The notes under the pieces: model-generated
What the model was told of the DNA's origin: nothing
The model's input: the letters and a program-made list of their open reading frames with translations, nothing else
Database searches by the model: none
Translations under genes and position numbers: made by a program
Shown here: positions 54,313 to 62,876 of the stretch, one piece after another
How positions within the stretch are numbered: position 1 is the first letter of the stretch
Layout: every line of letters begins with the position of its first letter
NCBI GenBank assembly: GCA_026004735.1
Contig: BPJS01000001.1
Coordinates: 2,677,641 to 2,741,640 of the forward strand
Length of the DNA: 64,000 bases
Reading direction: 5' to 3'
Source: Isosphaeraceae bacterium
GTDB taxonomy: Bacteria > Planctomycetota > Planctomycetia > Isosphaerales > Isosphaeraceae

Positions 54313-54587
54313 TTCGCGGCCACCCTGCTCCAGCCCAAACGGTGCCGAAGCCCATCCGTCCCGGCAATCCGAACACAAGGTCCAGCAACCCCGCGCCGCC
54401 CTTCGGGGCCTAGTCCTAGTTTGTCCCGGAGAGCCGCCCCGCGTCGAGGCGTTCCCGGAGCGTTCGGATTGCCGCTCATCATGCTCGCCGGCCAGTCGGT
54501 CGCTCGACGCCTGGGGGCCGTTCGAACGGACCACCCGGCCATGACTCCCCGGGCGATCCAGCGCGTCGAACCGGCCGACGTCGCTTC

Positions 54588-55601
54588 TCAGAGGGTCCGG
54601 CCGACCGCCTCGGCGACACGGCGGCAGTGGGCCATCATCTCCGAGAACACGCTGGGGGTGATGGTCTGGGCGCCGTCGCTCATGGCGTGCTCGGGGTCGG
54701 TGTGGACCTCCACGATCAAGCCATCGGCGCCGCAGGCGATCGCCGCCGCACACATCGGCGGAACCAGGCGGGCTTTGCCGGTCCCGTGGCTTGGGTCCAC
54801 CACGACCGGCAGGTGGCTTTTCTCGTGCAGGTAGGGCACGCTCGCCAGCGGCAGAGTGAACCGCGTATGGTCCTCGAAGGTGCGGATTCCCCGCTCGCAG
54901 AGCATCACGTGGGGGTTGTTGCGGTCGAGGATGTATTCGGCCGCGAGTAGGAACTCGTCCATCGTCGCGCTCATGCCGCGTTTGAGCAGGACGGGCTTGC
55001 CGGCATCGCCCACGGCCTGGAGCAGGTTGTAGTTTTGCATATTACGCGCACCGACCTGGAGCACGTCGGCATATTCGGCGACCATGGCCACATGCTCCGG
55101 CGCCATCACTTCGGTCACGATCGCCAGCCCCGTCTCAGCCCGAGCGGCCGCGAGCATCTTCAGCCCTTCCTCCTTGTGCCCCTGGAAGCTGTAAGGGCTG
55201 GTTCGGGGCTTGAAGGCGCCGCCCCGCAGACCGGTCGCGCCGAGTTGCTTCAGCGTGCGTGCCAGCTCAACGATCTGATCTTCGCCTTCGACCGAACAGG
55301 GGCCCGCGATCATCCCAATCCGCAGGCCGCCCACTTCCAGATCCCGGGCTCGAACGACGGTCCGATCCCCTTTAAGCTCCGATGACGCTCGTTTATACGG
55401 CGCCATGATCGGCAGGACTTTTTCGACGCCGGGGGCCGGTTCGAGCAATTCGACCAGGCCGACCCGCTCCTGGCCGAGGGCGGCCACCACGGTCTGAAAC
55501 TTTCCCGTAATCACTTGGGGGGTCATGCCGAGCTCCCGGATGTGGGCCACCACGTGGTCGATCTGTTCGGCCGTCGCGTCGGTTTTCATGACAACGATCA
55601 C
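54588..55601 (-). CDS. aroF: 3-deoxy-7-phosphoheptulonate (DAHP) synthase, AroF/AroA-beta type
   Basis: A 337-residue protein from GTG 55601 ([16 protein letters not shown]), the conserved start of class I-beta DAHP synthases with an N-terminal ferredoxin-like regulatory domain (residues ~1-70). The barrel shows [62 protein letters not shown] and [10 protein letters not shown]; metal ligands Cys, His and Glu/Asp are in place. It condenses PEP and erythrose 4-phosphate, the first step of aromatic amino acid synthesis. The upstream 465 bases hold a stem-loop at 55701-55735 and the small unit near 56217. Confidence 0.94.
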   Translation of the reverse strand: MIVVMKTDATAEQIDHVVAHIRELGMTPQVITGKFQTVVAALGQERVGLVELLEPAPGVEKVLPIMAPYKRASSELKGDRTVVRARDLEVGGLRIGMIAGPCSVEGEDQIVELARTLKQLGATGLRGGAFKPRTSPYSFQGHKEEGLKMLAAARAETGLAIVTEVMAPEHVAMVAEYADVLQVGARNMQNYNLLQAVGDAGKPVLLKRGMSATMDEFLLAAEYILDRNNPHVMLCERGIRTFEDHTRFTLPLASVPYLHEKSHLPVVVDPSHGTGKARLVPPMCAAAIACGADGLIVEVHTDPEHAMSDGAQTITPSVFSEMMAHCRRVAEAVGRTL

Positions 55602-55700
55602 GGTTCGAATCCTGCTCGCTCGGAGCCTGTCGCGGTTTCTGAAGAAGTTGTGCTCCACCTGACCGGCGTCTGGCCAGGGTGAGCGAAGCCCAAAACGACC

Positions 55701-55735
55701 GACGCCCCGAGAACCGATCAGGCTCCCGGGGCGTC
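55701..55735 (-). promoter_or_regulatory. Stem-loop in the aroF leader
   Basis: GACGCCCCG (55701-55709) and CGGGGCGTC (55727-55735) form a perfect 9-bp GC-rich stem with a 17-base loop. It lies 100 bases upstream of the aroF start on the same strand. On the minus strand it is followed by GGTCGTTTTGGG, a weak U-run, so it could be a terminator or attenuator for aroF; on the plus strand the following sequence is also only weakly U-rich. There is no leader peptide here rich in aromatic residues. The rest of 55602-56065 shows nothing I can name. Confidence 0.35.
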
Positions 55736-56069
55736 AGGGGTGTTTGGTTGTGTCGGAGGAATCAGGCCGTCGTCACCCGCCGCTTGAGCGGAACCGCCAG
55801 CCACGTCCCCCCGCCCGATCGCCCGCGGGAAGGCCCGTGGTAAACCCCTCAAACCACCAACGCCGGCGATACGCCAGCGGTAGGGTCATCGGGTGGGCGA
55901 GGCCGTACGCGGTCATCGGCGGAAGAGTCCTCACGACATATCCAGCATGAAGAGAGCTTAGCTGCCCACGGTCGACGCCGTCCAGAGACCGTAGGCGAAA
56001 AAAAACAGACGCGGCAAGCCACCCGATCCCAACGATCAGAGGAGGCGAAACCGACTCCAACTGGCCCTC

Positions 56070-56119
56070 AAAAAAGGCGAACCGGCCGGTTGCCCGTGTC
56101 GTCGGGACCGGCCGGTTCG
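56070..56119 (-). terminator. Rho-independent terminator of the small unit downstream of csrA
   Basis: On the minus strand CGAACCGGCCGGT (56119-56107) pairs perfectly over 13 bp with ACCGGCCGGTTCG (56090-56078) around a 16-base loop, followed after two bases by six consecutive T (56075-56070). This is a textbook intrinsic terminator. It is about 66 bases past the 10-codon ORF and about 280 bases past csrA, and would end transcripts from either. Confidence 0.85.
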
Positions 56120-56184
56120 GGTCGAACTCGCGATGAGATTCGACTCGCTTGCGGCTGCCCAAGGGCAGCCCGTCGGCTGCAGCC

Positions 56185-56217
56185 TCAGGCGAGCCGCCTC
56201 TGGTTATCACGACACAC
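56185..56217 (-). CDS. 10-residue small ORF with perfect Shine-Dalgarno sequence
   Basis: GTG 56217 begins a 10-codon ORF reading VCRDNQRRLA and ending TGA. It is preceded by GAAAGGAGGTGATC (56233-56220), a 14-base perfect complement to the usual 3' end of 16S rRNA, with seven bases between GGAGG and GTG. It is far too short to be detected by ORF length, but promoter, ribosome-binding site and terminator all lie in order around it. It could be a leader or regulatory peptide, or the RNA itself could be the product. No known family is recognised. Confidence 0.5.
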   Translation of the reverse strand: MCRDNQRRLA

Positions 56218-56355
56218 GCGATCACCTCCTTTCGGCTGAGACCCCCGCGGCCGCCGGAGACCAGCCTCGAGCGTCCGCGGGCTTCTGTCCGTCGCACCGA
56301 CGTCCAGTGCGACCCGAAGTCGGCCCGGTGTTCGCGTGGCCGGGACGACACAGTC

Positions 56356-56383
56356 AGTATAGCCGTCCACGACCTATCTTCAA
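56356..56383 (-). promoter_or_regulatory. Sigma70-like promoter just downstream of csrA
   Basis: On the minus strand TTGAAG (56383-56378) and TATACT (56361-56356) are separated by 16 bases, close to the consensus TTGACA-N17-TATAAT. It lies only 18 bases after the csrA stop codon, in a genome where such AT-containing hexamers are rare, and points at the small unit. It is the best sigma70-type promoter I noticed in the window. Confidence 0.6.
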
Positions 56384-56400
56384 CCGATCCCGGACCCGGC

Positions 56401-56640
56401 TCAGGCCCAGGGGTCCGGCGCACGCAGCAAGGCCGCCTCGTCGTCCCCGGGCTTGGGCTGGTCATCGCTCCGCCGCCCACCGCCGCCCAGCCTCTGATGC
56501 ACCTCTTCGCGGTGGATCGCGATGTGGGGTGGCGCATCAATCCCCACCCGCACCTTGTCGCCCTGAATCCGCACCAGAGTGATCACCACGTCTTCCCCGA
56601 CACGGATCCGCTGCCCCACCTTACGCGTCAGAACCAACAT
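56401..56640 (-). CDS. csrA: Carbon storage regulator CsrA
   Basis: A 79-residue protein beginning MLVLTRKVGQRIRVGEDVVITLVRIQGDKVRVGIDAPPHIAIHREEVHQRL, the full CsrA/RsmA fold. RNA-binding residues Leu4 and Arg6 near the N-terminus and Arg44 in the IAIHREEV segment are conserved. CsrA is a dimeric post-transcriptional regulator that binds GGA motifs in mRNA leaders. The C-terminal ~25 residues (GGGGRRSDDQPKPGDDEAAL...) are a low-complexity extension beyond the usual ~60-residue length. A GAGAGGG ribosome-binding site lies upstream. Confidence 0.95.
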   Translation of the reverse strand: MLVLTRKVGQRIRVGEDVVITLVRIQGDKVRVGIDAPPHIAIHREEVHQRLGGGGRRSDDQPKPGDDEAALLRAPDPWA

Positions 56641-56877
56641 GCCGGCGCCCTCTCTTCCGATCGCCTGGCCCAGGAACGCTCAAGCCGTACGCCGCTTCGT
56701 ATCCGACCGCGATCCCCGGCCATCTTCGACGCAACGCGATGCAATCACCCCGGGAGTTTCCAGGGGCGGAGCCGGCAGGCTTTGCCTCCACGATACCCGG
56801 GAACTGCAGAGATTACGCAGCCAATGACCGCCTGGTGACAGAATCGGCTGGCTCGACGTTGAGCCAGAGAACGCCCA

Positions 56878-57705
56878 TCAGAGTTCATTCAGGCAGCGGC
56901 GCACGAATTGAAGCCCGTCGGCGATGTCGCGAATCCGCGCCGGTTGGTCGCCGACCTCACGCTCGACCGACATCGGCCCCTCAAAACCGATGGCCTTCAA
57001 CGCCGCCAGAAACCGCGGAATGTCCACCTCGCCCTGGCCCAGGGGAACTTCCTCACCCCACTGGCCCTTGACCCGCGGCCGGCGGGCATCCTTCAGGTGG
57101 ACACTGCGGATGACCGGACCCAGGATCTCGACCGCCCGGATCGGGTCGCCCATATCGTAGAGCAGCATATTGGCGGGGTCGAAATTGACTTTTAGGTGGG
57201 GCGAAGCCAGCTCGTCGAGGGTGAGTCGAAGCAGCTCGGCCGTCTCCTGGCCGGTTTCGAAGGCGAGCGTGACCCCGGCGTCGGACGCCAGCCGCGCCGC
57301 TCGGGCCAAGGTATCGAGAAACGGCCCCCGATCGGGATCCCCCGGCTCGGGCAAGAAGCCAGCATGCAGCGTCAGATCGGTCAGGCCCAACTGGACGGTT
57401 CGCTCCAGACCCCAGGCCAGACGATCCAGTCGCTCAGCCCTCAACGCAACCGGCCCAAACCCACCGGTCCGCTTGATCGTATCGGGCGTCGTGTAATCTT
57501 CGCCGGGAAAGCCGAGCATCGCGCCGGTCATCGTAAAGCCAGCCGCCCGCGCCGCTTCCGGCATTCGATCAGCTTCTTCCCAACTGGCATGATGGGGATC
57601 GCCGCAGGCGATTTGGGTCCGATCGACGCCCAGTTCGTTCAGCAGGCGGGCCAGCTCATCGACCCGGGTGACCTGGAGGCTCCAACTGCAGACACCAAGG
57701 TTCAT
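56878..57705 (-). CDS. Sugar phosphate isomerase/epimerase-like TIM-barrel protein
   Basis: A 275-residue AP-endonuclease-2-like TIM barrel. It starts MNLGVCSWSLQVTRVDELARLLNELGVDRTQIACGDP and continues with LTLHAGFLP, VTLAFETGQETAELLRLTLDEL, LKVNFDPANMLLYDMGDPIRAVEIL, SVHLKDARRP and GFEGPMSVEREVGD. Conserved metal ligands (Glu in FETG, Asp in NFDPAN, His in SVHLKD, Glu in SVEREV) are present. It likely isomerises or epimerises a sugar or inositol derivative; the substrate is not known. ATG 57705 is chosen over an upstream Met at 57876 that adds an unrelated extension. Confidence 0.88.
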   Translation of the reverse strand: MNLGVCSWSLQVTRVDELARLLNELGVDRTQIACGDPHHASWEEADRMPEAARAAGFTMTGAMLGFPGEDYTTPDTIKRTGGFGPVALRAERLDRLAWGLERTVQLGLTDLTLHAGFLPEPGDPDRGPFLDTLARAARLASDAGVTLAFETGQETAELLRLTLDELASPHLKVNFDPANMLLYDMGDPIRAVEILGPVIRSVHLKDARRPRVKGQWGEEVPLGQGEVDIPRFLAALKAIGFEGPMSVEREVGDQPARIRDIADGLQFVRRCLNEL

Positions 57706-57814
57706 CGCGCAAGTCCTGAGACAACGGGATAGCGGCTCTCCGCGGCATCCAACGGGGGCGATCCCCCCGTGGATTGGAGCGGCGCGGCTGGCCCGTGTCC
57801 AGAGGCTCGGCCCG

Positions 57815-58873
57815 TCAGGACTCCGATAGGTTGGCCGGCTCGACGGCTTCGGGCGCCACTGGGTCCACGTAGGCATCGACGTCGACGGTGGTGATACCCG
57901 GCTGGATTTCCGAATTCGAGGCGTCGGCCTGCACCGTGTCCCGAGTCAATCCGTCGTCGTAGCAGACCCGATCGCGGCCCCGTTCCTTGGCCCGATAGAG
58001 AGCCTTGTCGGCAATGGCGATCAGCGCGGCGGTCGGGCGTGGGAGATCGCACGGAGCGTAGGCAATCCCAACGCTGGCCGTCACGTCCAGCGTTTGCCCC
58101 TCGGCGGCGACCGGCTGACCACGCAGCGACTGCCAGATCCGCCGGCCACGATCCAAGGCTTGCGTCGGCGAGGCAATCGGCAGAGCAGCCACGAACTCCT
58201 CGCCCCCGTAGCGGGCGACCAGATCATCGGCCCGGGTTGAGAGCCGCAGCCGCGTGGCCATCTCGCGGAGCACGGCGTCGCCGATCGTGTGACCGTACTG
58301 GTCATTGATCCGCTTGAAGTGGTCAATGTCGATCATCAGGATCGCCAGACCGAGGTCGCCCCGAAAGACCTGCTGCGCGAGCACATCGACCTGGTTGACG
58401 AAATAACCGCGGTTGTAGAGTCCGGTGAGCGGATCGCGGACGCTCCGCTCGAACATCTCCCGATGGTGCCGCTCATCCAGTGGGTCCGTCCGCAAGCATT
58501 TCAGGACCACCGACGGACCCAGGCTGATCCGATCGCCGTCACACACCCGAACGGCCTGATGCGGCGTCAGGCGTTGGCCGTTGAGGTAGGTGCCGTTGGT
58601 GCTGCCATCGTCGGTCAGCCAGATCCGGCCTACGTCGTCAACCAGCAGCCGAGCATGCACCCGCGAAACGCTCATATCGGGCACAGAGATCCGATTCTCC
58701 TGACCCCGCCCGATCGTCTGGATTCCGGGGCCAAGACGAATCATACGACCGGGTACATCCCCCCGAAGCACGATCAGATAGAGGCTGCTGGTTGTCTCGC
58801 CCAGCGATCGGCCATCGACCGGCTCGGCCCGGACCGTCAGGTCGAGCAAGTGCGTCGCACCGCGGTCGTCCAT
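57815..58873 (-). CDS. FHA-GGDEF diguanylate cyclase
   Basis: A 352-residue protein with an FHA domain (about residues 35-125: TIGRGQEN, SVSRVHARL, GSTNGTYLNG, all phosphothreonine-binding residues present) followed by a GGDEF domain (about 145-305). The active site reads GGEEF (223-227), so it should make cyclic di-GMP. The inhibitory I-site R-A-D-D (214-217) lies five residues upstream, implying product inhibition. There is no membrane segment. The FHA domain would couple cyclase activity to threonine phosphorylation, fitting with the kinases elsewhere in the window. Confidence 0.95.
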   Translation of the reverse strand: MDDRGATHLLDLTVRAEPVDGRSLGETTSSLYLIVLRGDVPGRMIRLGPGIQTIGRGQENRISVPDMSVSRVHARLLVDDVGRIWLTDDGSTNGTYLNGQRLTPHQAVRVCDGDRISLGPSVVLKCLRTDPLDERHHREMFERSVRDPLTGLYNRGYFVNQVDVLAQQVFRGDLGLAILMIDIDHFKRINDQYGHTIGDAVLREMATRLRLSTRADDLVARYGGEEFVAALPIASPTQALDRGRRIWQSLRGQPVAAEGQTLDVTASVGIAYAPCDLPRPTAALIAIADKALYRAKERGRDRVCYDDGLTRDTVQADASNSEIQPGITTVDVDAYVDPVAPEAVEPANLSES

Positions 58874-58967
58874 GGTCTGCCTCCCCCCGTGGGGCCAAGC
58901 CGGCCACCGACCCGATCAGTGCCGGCGCAATCTCTTCGCTCTGACCGTAGGTCGTGGATGGCGACTG

Positions 58968-59990
58968 TCAAGCAGCGGGAACCAGAACCCGAATCGGCCG
59001 AACCAGCCCAGCCTCGACCCCAACGGCCGGCGGACGCCCTGGAACCGGCGCCGTCCGGGTTGCCGCGCTTTGGCTGGCAATCAGCAACATCAGTGTACTC
59101 AGCCCATTGAAGGCCATGTGGGCCAGGATCGGACCACCCAGCCGGCCGCTCCGTTGGGCCAGCCACCCCAGCCCTAACGAAAGCAGGAATAAAGGGATCG
59201 GCGCAGGCCACTGAGGGGTATGCAGAGCGGCAAAGAGCCACGAGGCCACGAGATTGGGAATCCAGAGGGCCCGCGGCGGTGCCGGCCTGCCGTGGGTCCA
59301 GGTGCCACGGCGGGCCTCGCCCTCCAAAGCCAGGCTTGTCAGCCAGCCGAGCAAAACGCCGCGGAAGAGCAGTTCCTCGGCCACCGGCGCTGCAATCACT
59401 GCCGAGACGAAGGTCAGCCAGATCGTCCCAGGCGAGCTCCCGTCGCCCCGGATCGTTTCGAGAACCGGGTGCTCCCGCGGCGTGATGAACCGCGTCAGAA
59501 GCGCCATCACTCCGTAGATGACCGGTAGAAGCACGAGCAGAAGCCAGATCGCAGTTCGGGCGTCCCGGACCCAGTCGCTCGAGCGCGCCAGACCGAGGTC
59601 GTCGAGGCTGATCGGCGCCGTCGCTCGGATCACCAGCGGCACCAGAACAATGGTGAGCAGGTTGATGATGGCTGTCAGCCAGAGCACGATCATCGGGTCG
59701 CCGGCTCCTCGCGTAGCGCCGGCAATGAGGTCGCGGAAGCCGGCCGCCACACCCAGTTGCACCAGGACGTAGGCTCCGGCCACGTGAGCCAGCGTGGACC
59801 CCGGCCAGAGCCGGCGACCTGGGGTGGGCAGCTCCTCGGGCCGCCAGTCGGGCGGAGTGACGGGCTTGCGCCGACGCCAGCAGCCAATCAGCCGAACCCA
59901 TGCACGGAAGCTGGCGGCCGCAATGACCAGTAGCAAGACCAGGGCCAGCACGTCCCAGCCGTTCGGCTCGACCCAGTCGACGTTCGCCAT
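58968..59990 (-). CDS. CPBP-family intramembrane metalloprotease
   Basis: About 340 residues from ATG 59990, with around eight hydrophobic segments. The CPBP/Abi glutamic-type protease motif is visible: AAPVAEELLFRGVLLGWL (EExxxR), then WLFAALHTPQW (FxxxH) and ILAHMAFNGLSTLML (HxxxN). These residues form the intramembrane active site. Substrates of bacterial CPBP proteases are mostly unknown. The N-terminal segment before ATG 59990 is Arg-rich and less likely to be translated. The C-terminal ~35 residues are low-complexity. Confidence 0.9.
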   Translation of the reverse strand: MANVDWVEPNGWDVLALVLLLVIAAASFRAWVRLIGCWRRRKPVTPPDWRPEELPTPGRRLWPGSTLAHVAGAYVLVQLGVAAGFRDLIAGATRGAGDPMIVLWLTAIINLLTIVLVPLVIRATAPISLDDLGLARSSDWVRDARTAIWLLLVLLPVIYGVMALLTRFITPREHPVLETIRGDGSSPGTIWLTFVSAVIAAPVAEELLFRGVLLGWLTSLALEGEARRGTWTHGRPAPPRALWIPNLVASWLFAALHTPQWPAPIPLFLLSLGLGWLAQRSGRLGGPILAHMAFNGLSTLMLLIASQSAATRTAPVPGRPPAVGVEAGLVRPIRVLVPAA

Positions 59991-60172
59991 GGCGCGGCCT
60001 GCTCTTCGGATCGGTCTTCGCCGACGCCGGTTACGTCCTATCGACAGACCCAACCGTAGCGTCGCAGCACTCCCTTGATCGTATCACGGCCATGCCCACC
60101 TTGCCCCAGCCCCGGCAACGGTCCTAGAATCGCCCCTCCGATCGGACGTAACCTTTTTCGGAAGGCCCTGTC

Positions 60173-61393
60173 GTGTTCCCCAGCGTCGATGAGCAGCTAG
60201 CGATCCTACGCCGCGGAGTCGAGGCGATCGAGCCTGAGGCAGAGCTGCGCCGCAAACTCGAACAGGCGGTGGCGACCGGCCAACCGCTCCGTGTCAAGTA
60301 TGGCATCGACCCGACCGGGATCGACGTTCATCTGGGCCACACCGTTCCGTTGCGCAAGCTACGTCAATTCCAAGACTTAGGCCATACGGCCCAGATCGTC
60401 ATCGGCAACTATACGGCTCTGGTTGGCGATCCGTCGGGTCGGGACGAGACCCGAGCGGCCCTGACGCCTGAGAAGGTCGAGGCCAACGCCGCCGAGTATT
60501 TGGCCCAGGTCGGCAAGATCATCGACCTGAGCCGCGCCGAGGTTTACCGCAACGGAGACTGGTTTTCGAAGTGGTCGTTTCTCGACGTGCTCGACCTCTG
60601 CCGGCGGATGACGATCGGCCAGATCACGGCCCGCGAGGATTTCGCCCGGCGGATCAAGGCCGAAAAGCCGGTCTACCTCCACGAGTGCCTCTATCCGTTG
60701 ATGCAAGGCTGGGATTCGGTCGAGATGCGTTCCGACGTCGAGCTGGGCGGGACCGAACAGTTGTTTAGTCTTCTGGTTGGACGCGACCTGCAACAGGCCG
60801 AGGGTCTGCCGCCCCAGGTTGCGATGACTCTGCCGATTCTGGTCGGCACCGACGGCGTCCGCCGGATGGGCAAGAGCCTGGGCAACTACATCGGCGTGAG
60901 CGAGCCGCCGGAGAGCCAATTCGGCAAGATCATGTCGATCCCCGATGAGCCGATGCGGCAATACTTTACGCTCCTGACCGATCTGCCGCAGGAGGAGATT
61001 GACGCCCTGCTGGCGCCGGGGGTCAATCCCCGCGACGCCAAGGAGCGGCTCGGAAAGCTGATTGTGTCGCAGTATCATGGTTGCGAGGCGGCTGAGGCGG
61101 CGGCCGAGGCGTTCCGCCGGCGCGCCGCGGGCGAGGACCCGCTGGAGATTCCCGAGATCGTTCTGGATCGCGGCTTGCTCGACGCCGAGGGCCGGATCGC
61201 GGCCCCCCGGTTGATCGTGGCGCTGGGCCTGGAGAGCAGCACATCGAATGCCCGGCGGGTGATCGAGCAGGGCGGTGTCAACCTGGGGCCAGACCGGACG
61301 GTGTTGACCGACCCGCGGGCTGCCATTACGCCGACCGATGGGTTGATCGTTCGGGTTGGCAAGCGGAAGATCGCGCGGATCCGGCTTGCCTGA
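60173..61393 (+). CDS. tyrS: Tyrosyl-tRNA synthetase
   Basis: A 406-residue class I aminoacyl-tRNA synthetase starting at GTG 60173. HLGH (residues 53-56) is the HIGH motif, and RRMGKSLGN is the KMSKS-type loop. VKYGIDPTGIDVHLGH and YPLMQGWDSVEMRSDVELGGTEQLFSLLVGRDLQ are typical of TyrS. The C-terminal S4-like domain (VALGLESSTSNARRVIEQGGVNLGP...VRVGKRKIARIRL) binds tRNA. It attaches Tyr to tRNA-Tyr in the cytoplasm. The sequence belongs to the TyrZ-like subtype by its motifs (inference). The previous gene is divergent, and the next begins 34 bases downstream. Confidence 0.95.
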   Translation: MFPSVDEQLAILRRGVEAIEPEAELRRKLEQAVATGQPLRVKYGIDPTGIDVHLGHTVPLRKLRQFQDLGHTAQIVIGNYTALVGDPSGRDETRAALTPEKVEANAAEYLAQVGKIIDLSRAEVYRNGDWFSKWSFLDVLDLCRRMTIGQITAREDFARRIKAEKPVYLHECLYPLMQGWDSVEMRSDVELGGTEQLFSLLVGRDLQQAEGLPPQVAMTLPILVGTDGVRRMGKSLGNYIGVSEPPESQFGKIMSIPDEPMRQYFTLLTDLPQEEIDALLAPGVNPRDAKERLGKLIVSQYHGCEAAEAAAEAFRRRAAGEDPLEIPEIVLDRGLLDAEGRIAAPRLIVALGLESSTSNARRVIEQGGVNLGPDRTVLTDPRAAITPTDGLIVRVGKRKIARIRLA

Positions 61394-61427
61394 GGTTGGG
61401 TTTTTCCGCCTTCGAAGGACTCTTGCC

Positions 61428-62438
61428 ATGCTCCGTGTCGGCATCGTCGGTCTGGGTTACATGGGCCGGATGCACTACCGCTGCTGGTCGAACGTGGCCG
61501 GGGCTGAGGTGACGGCCGCCTGCGAGCGTAACCCCAAAGTCTTGGCCGACGCCGGAAAACCGGTGGTCGGCAATGTGGCCGGCGCGGCTGATCGGGTCGA
61601 TCTGGACCGGCTCAAAGTGTTCGAGGATTACGAGGCGTTGCTTGCCTCCGGGTCGGTTGATGCTCTGTCGATCACCTTGCCGACCTTCCTCCATGCCGAT
61701 GCTACGGTGAAGGCCCTGGAGGCTGGCGTTCACGTCCTCTGCGAAAAGCCGATGGCGCTCGATGTGGCCTCCTGCGACCGGATGGTCGAGGCCGCGCGGC
61801 GGAGCGGCAAGGTGCTCCAGATCGGCCACTGCATTCGATTCTGGCCGGAGTATGTCGTCGCCCGGGAATTGATCCGCTCGGGCGAACACGGAGCCGTGGT
61901 GGCCGCGTCGTTTCGGCGGTTCTCGGCCATGCCGTCCTGGGGTCCGGACAGTTGGTTTGCCGACGAGACCCGCAGCGGCGGCCAGCCGCTCGACCTGCAC
62001 ATCCATGACTCGGACTATATCCACCACCTCTTCGGCATGCCGGAAGAGGTCTCGAGTGTCGCTGATCCGGGCCAGGGCTACATCGCGACCCAGTACCGCT
62101 ATCCGGGCGGTCCGGCGGTCGTCGCCGAGAGCACTTGGCGGATGATGCCCTCGTTTGCCTTCGAGATGAGCTTCGTGATCGTGCTGGAGAAAGCGACGAT
62201 TCTTTACGACCTGACGCGCACGCCCGCCTTTCGCGTTTTGCCGGCTCAGGGCGAGCCGTTCACGCCCTCACTGCCGTCCGGCGACGGTTACAGCCGGGAG
62301 ATTGAGCACTTCGCCCGGGCGGTTGCCGGCGAGCCAGTCGAGCCGATCATTACGCCCGAACAGGCCCGCGAAACCATCCGGCTGGTTCTGGCCGAGAAGC
62401 AGTCGGCCCGCGAGGGCCGCCCCGTCCGGCTGAGTTAG
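61428..62438 (+). CDS. Gfo/Idh/MocA-family oxidoreductase
   Basis: A 336-residue protein. The N-terminal Rossmann domain starts LRVGIVGLGYMGRMHYRCW with a GxGxxG motif, and HVLCEKPMALDVASCDRMV carries the catalytic EKP Lys. The C-terminal substrate domain has GGQPLDLHIHDSDYIHHLFGMPEEV, matching the family's G-G-x-x-x-D-x-x-x-H-D-x-D. It probably oxidises a cyclic polyol or sugar with NAD(P). It is distinct from the other family member at 50152 and follows tyrS closely, though the functional link is unclear. Confidence 0.92.
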   Translation: MLRVGIVGLGYMGRMHYRCWSNVAGAEVTAACERNPKVLADAGKPVVGNVAGAADRVDLDRLKVFEDYEALLASGSVDALSITLPTFLHADATVKALEAGVHVLCEKPMALDVASCDRMVEAARRSGKVLQIGHCIRFWPEYVVARELIRSGEHGAVVAASFRRFSAMPSWGPDSWFADETRSGGQPLDLHIHDSDYIHHLFGMPEEVSSVADPGQGYIATQYRYPGGPAVVAESTWRMMPSFAFEMSFVIVLEKATILYDLTRTPAFRVLPAQGEPFTPSLPSGDGYSREIEHFARAVAGEPVEPIITPEQARETIRLVLAEKQSAREGRPVRLS

Positions 62439-62492
62439 CCCGGTCGTTGGCTCGGATCGACCGGCAACTGGAGTGTGACGGCAAGAGCGCTG

Positions 62493-62858
62493 CTAGCGGT
62501 AATCATCGCGGATGGGCGTGAAGACATCGAGCGCGACGACTGGTCCGCCGATGGCGACGCAGCGATGTCGCACTCCGCCGGGAATCCGCCATTGGTCCCC
62601 CGGCCCGAGCCGCCGCGTGACGCCCCCGATGGTAAATTCCAAGCAGCCTGACAGGAGAATCCCCGCCTGCTCGTGGGGGTGGGCGTGGTCGGGAACCTCG
62701 GCCCCTGGCTCGAACCGTACGACCGACAGCATCAGCCGCTCCCCAGCCGACGTGCGGATCTCGACTCCCGGAAAGATTCGATGAACCGACCCATGACCGG
62801 CCGGCGTGAAGTAGGCGTCATCGGGCTGGGGGGGCGGAGGGGGAGAGGGCGCGTCCAC
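62493..62858 (-). CDS. Cupin domain-containing protein
   Basis: A 121-residue single-domain cupin. The first metal-binding motif reads PDHAHPHEQAGILLSGCLEFTIGG, with the HxH(x4)E pattern, and the second RIPGGVRHRCVAIG with the final His. A short Pro-rich N-terminus precedes it. Such cupins bind a divalent metal and act as isomerases, dioxygenases or regulatory binding proteins; no specific function can be given. Its 5' end lies 18 bases from the stop of the cytochrome-type gene on the same strand. Confidence 0.85.
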   Translation of the reverse strand: MDAPSPPPPPQPDDAYFTPAGHGSVHRIFPGVEIRTSAGERLMLSVVRFEPGAEVPDHAHPHEQAGILLSGCLEFTIGGVTRRLGPGDQWRIPGGVRHRCVAIGGPVVALDVFTPIRDDYR

Positions 62859-62876
62859 GGTATCCTCGACCGGAAG

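Larger units (their letters stand above)
56066..56349 (-). ncRNA. Putative independent small transcript between csrA and aroF
   Basis: A complete small transcription unit can be read on the minus strand: TTGAAG (56383-56378), 16-base spacer, TATACT (56361-56356), start near 56349, then the 14-nt extended Shine-Dalgarno sequence, the 10-codon ORF, a GGCTGCCC/GGGCAGCC hairpin (56170-56153) and the terminator ending near 56070. The transcript would be ~284 nt. It contains GGA within AGGAGG, which is a possible binding site for CsrA encoded just upstream (inference). It is not a recognised riboswitch or RNA family. Confidence 0.5.

Noticed and set aside
56220..56233. Match to the 3' end of 16S rRNA on the plus strand
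   Set aside because: Only 14 bases match and nothing upstream resembles 16S rRNA, so it is not an rRNA fragment. It is better read on the minus strand as an extended Shine-Dalgarno sequence.
55773..56540. Long minus-strand open frame (255 codons) over the csrA 3' end and the csrA-aroF gap
   Set aside because: It overlaps csrA in another frame, its translation has no protein-like character, and it crosses the promoter and terminator of the small unit.
60173..61393. tyrS as a possible antibiotic self-resistance copy
   Set aside because: It has normal motifs and no biosynthetic cluster nearby, so a housekeeping role is simpler.
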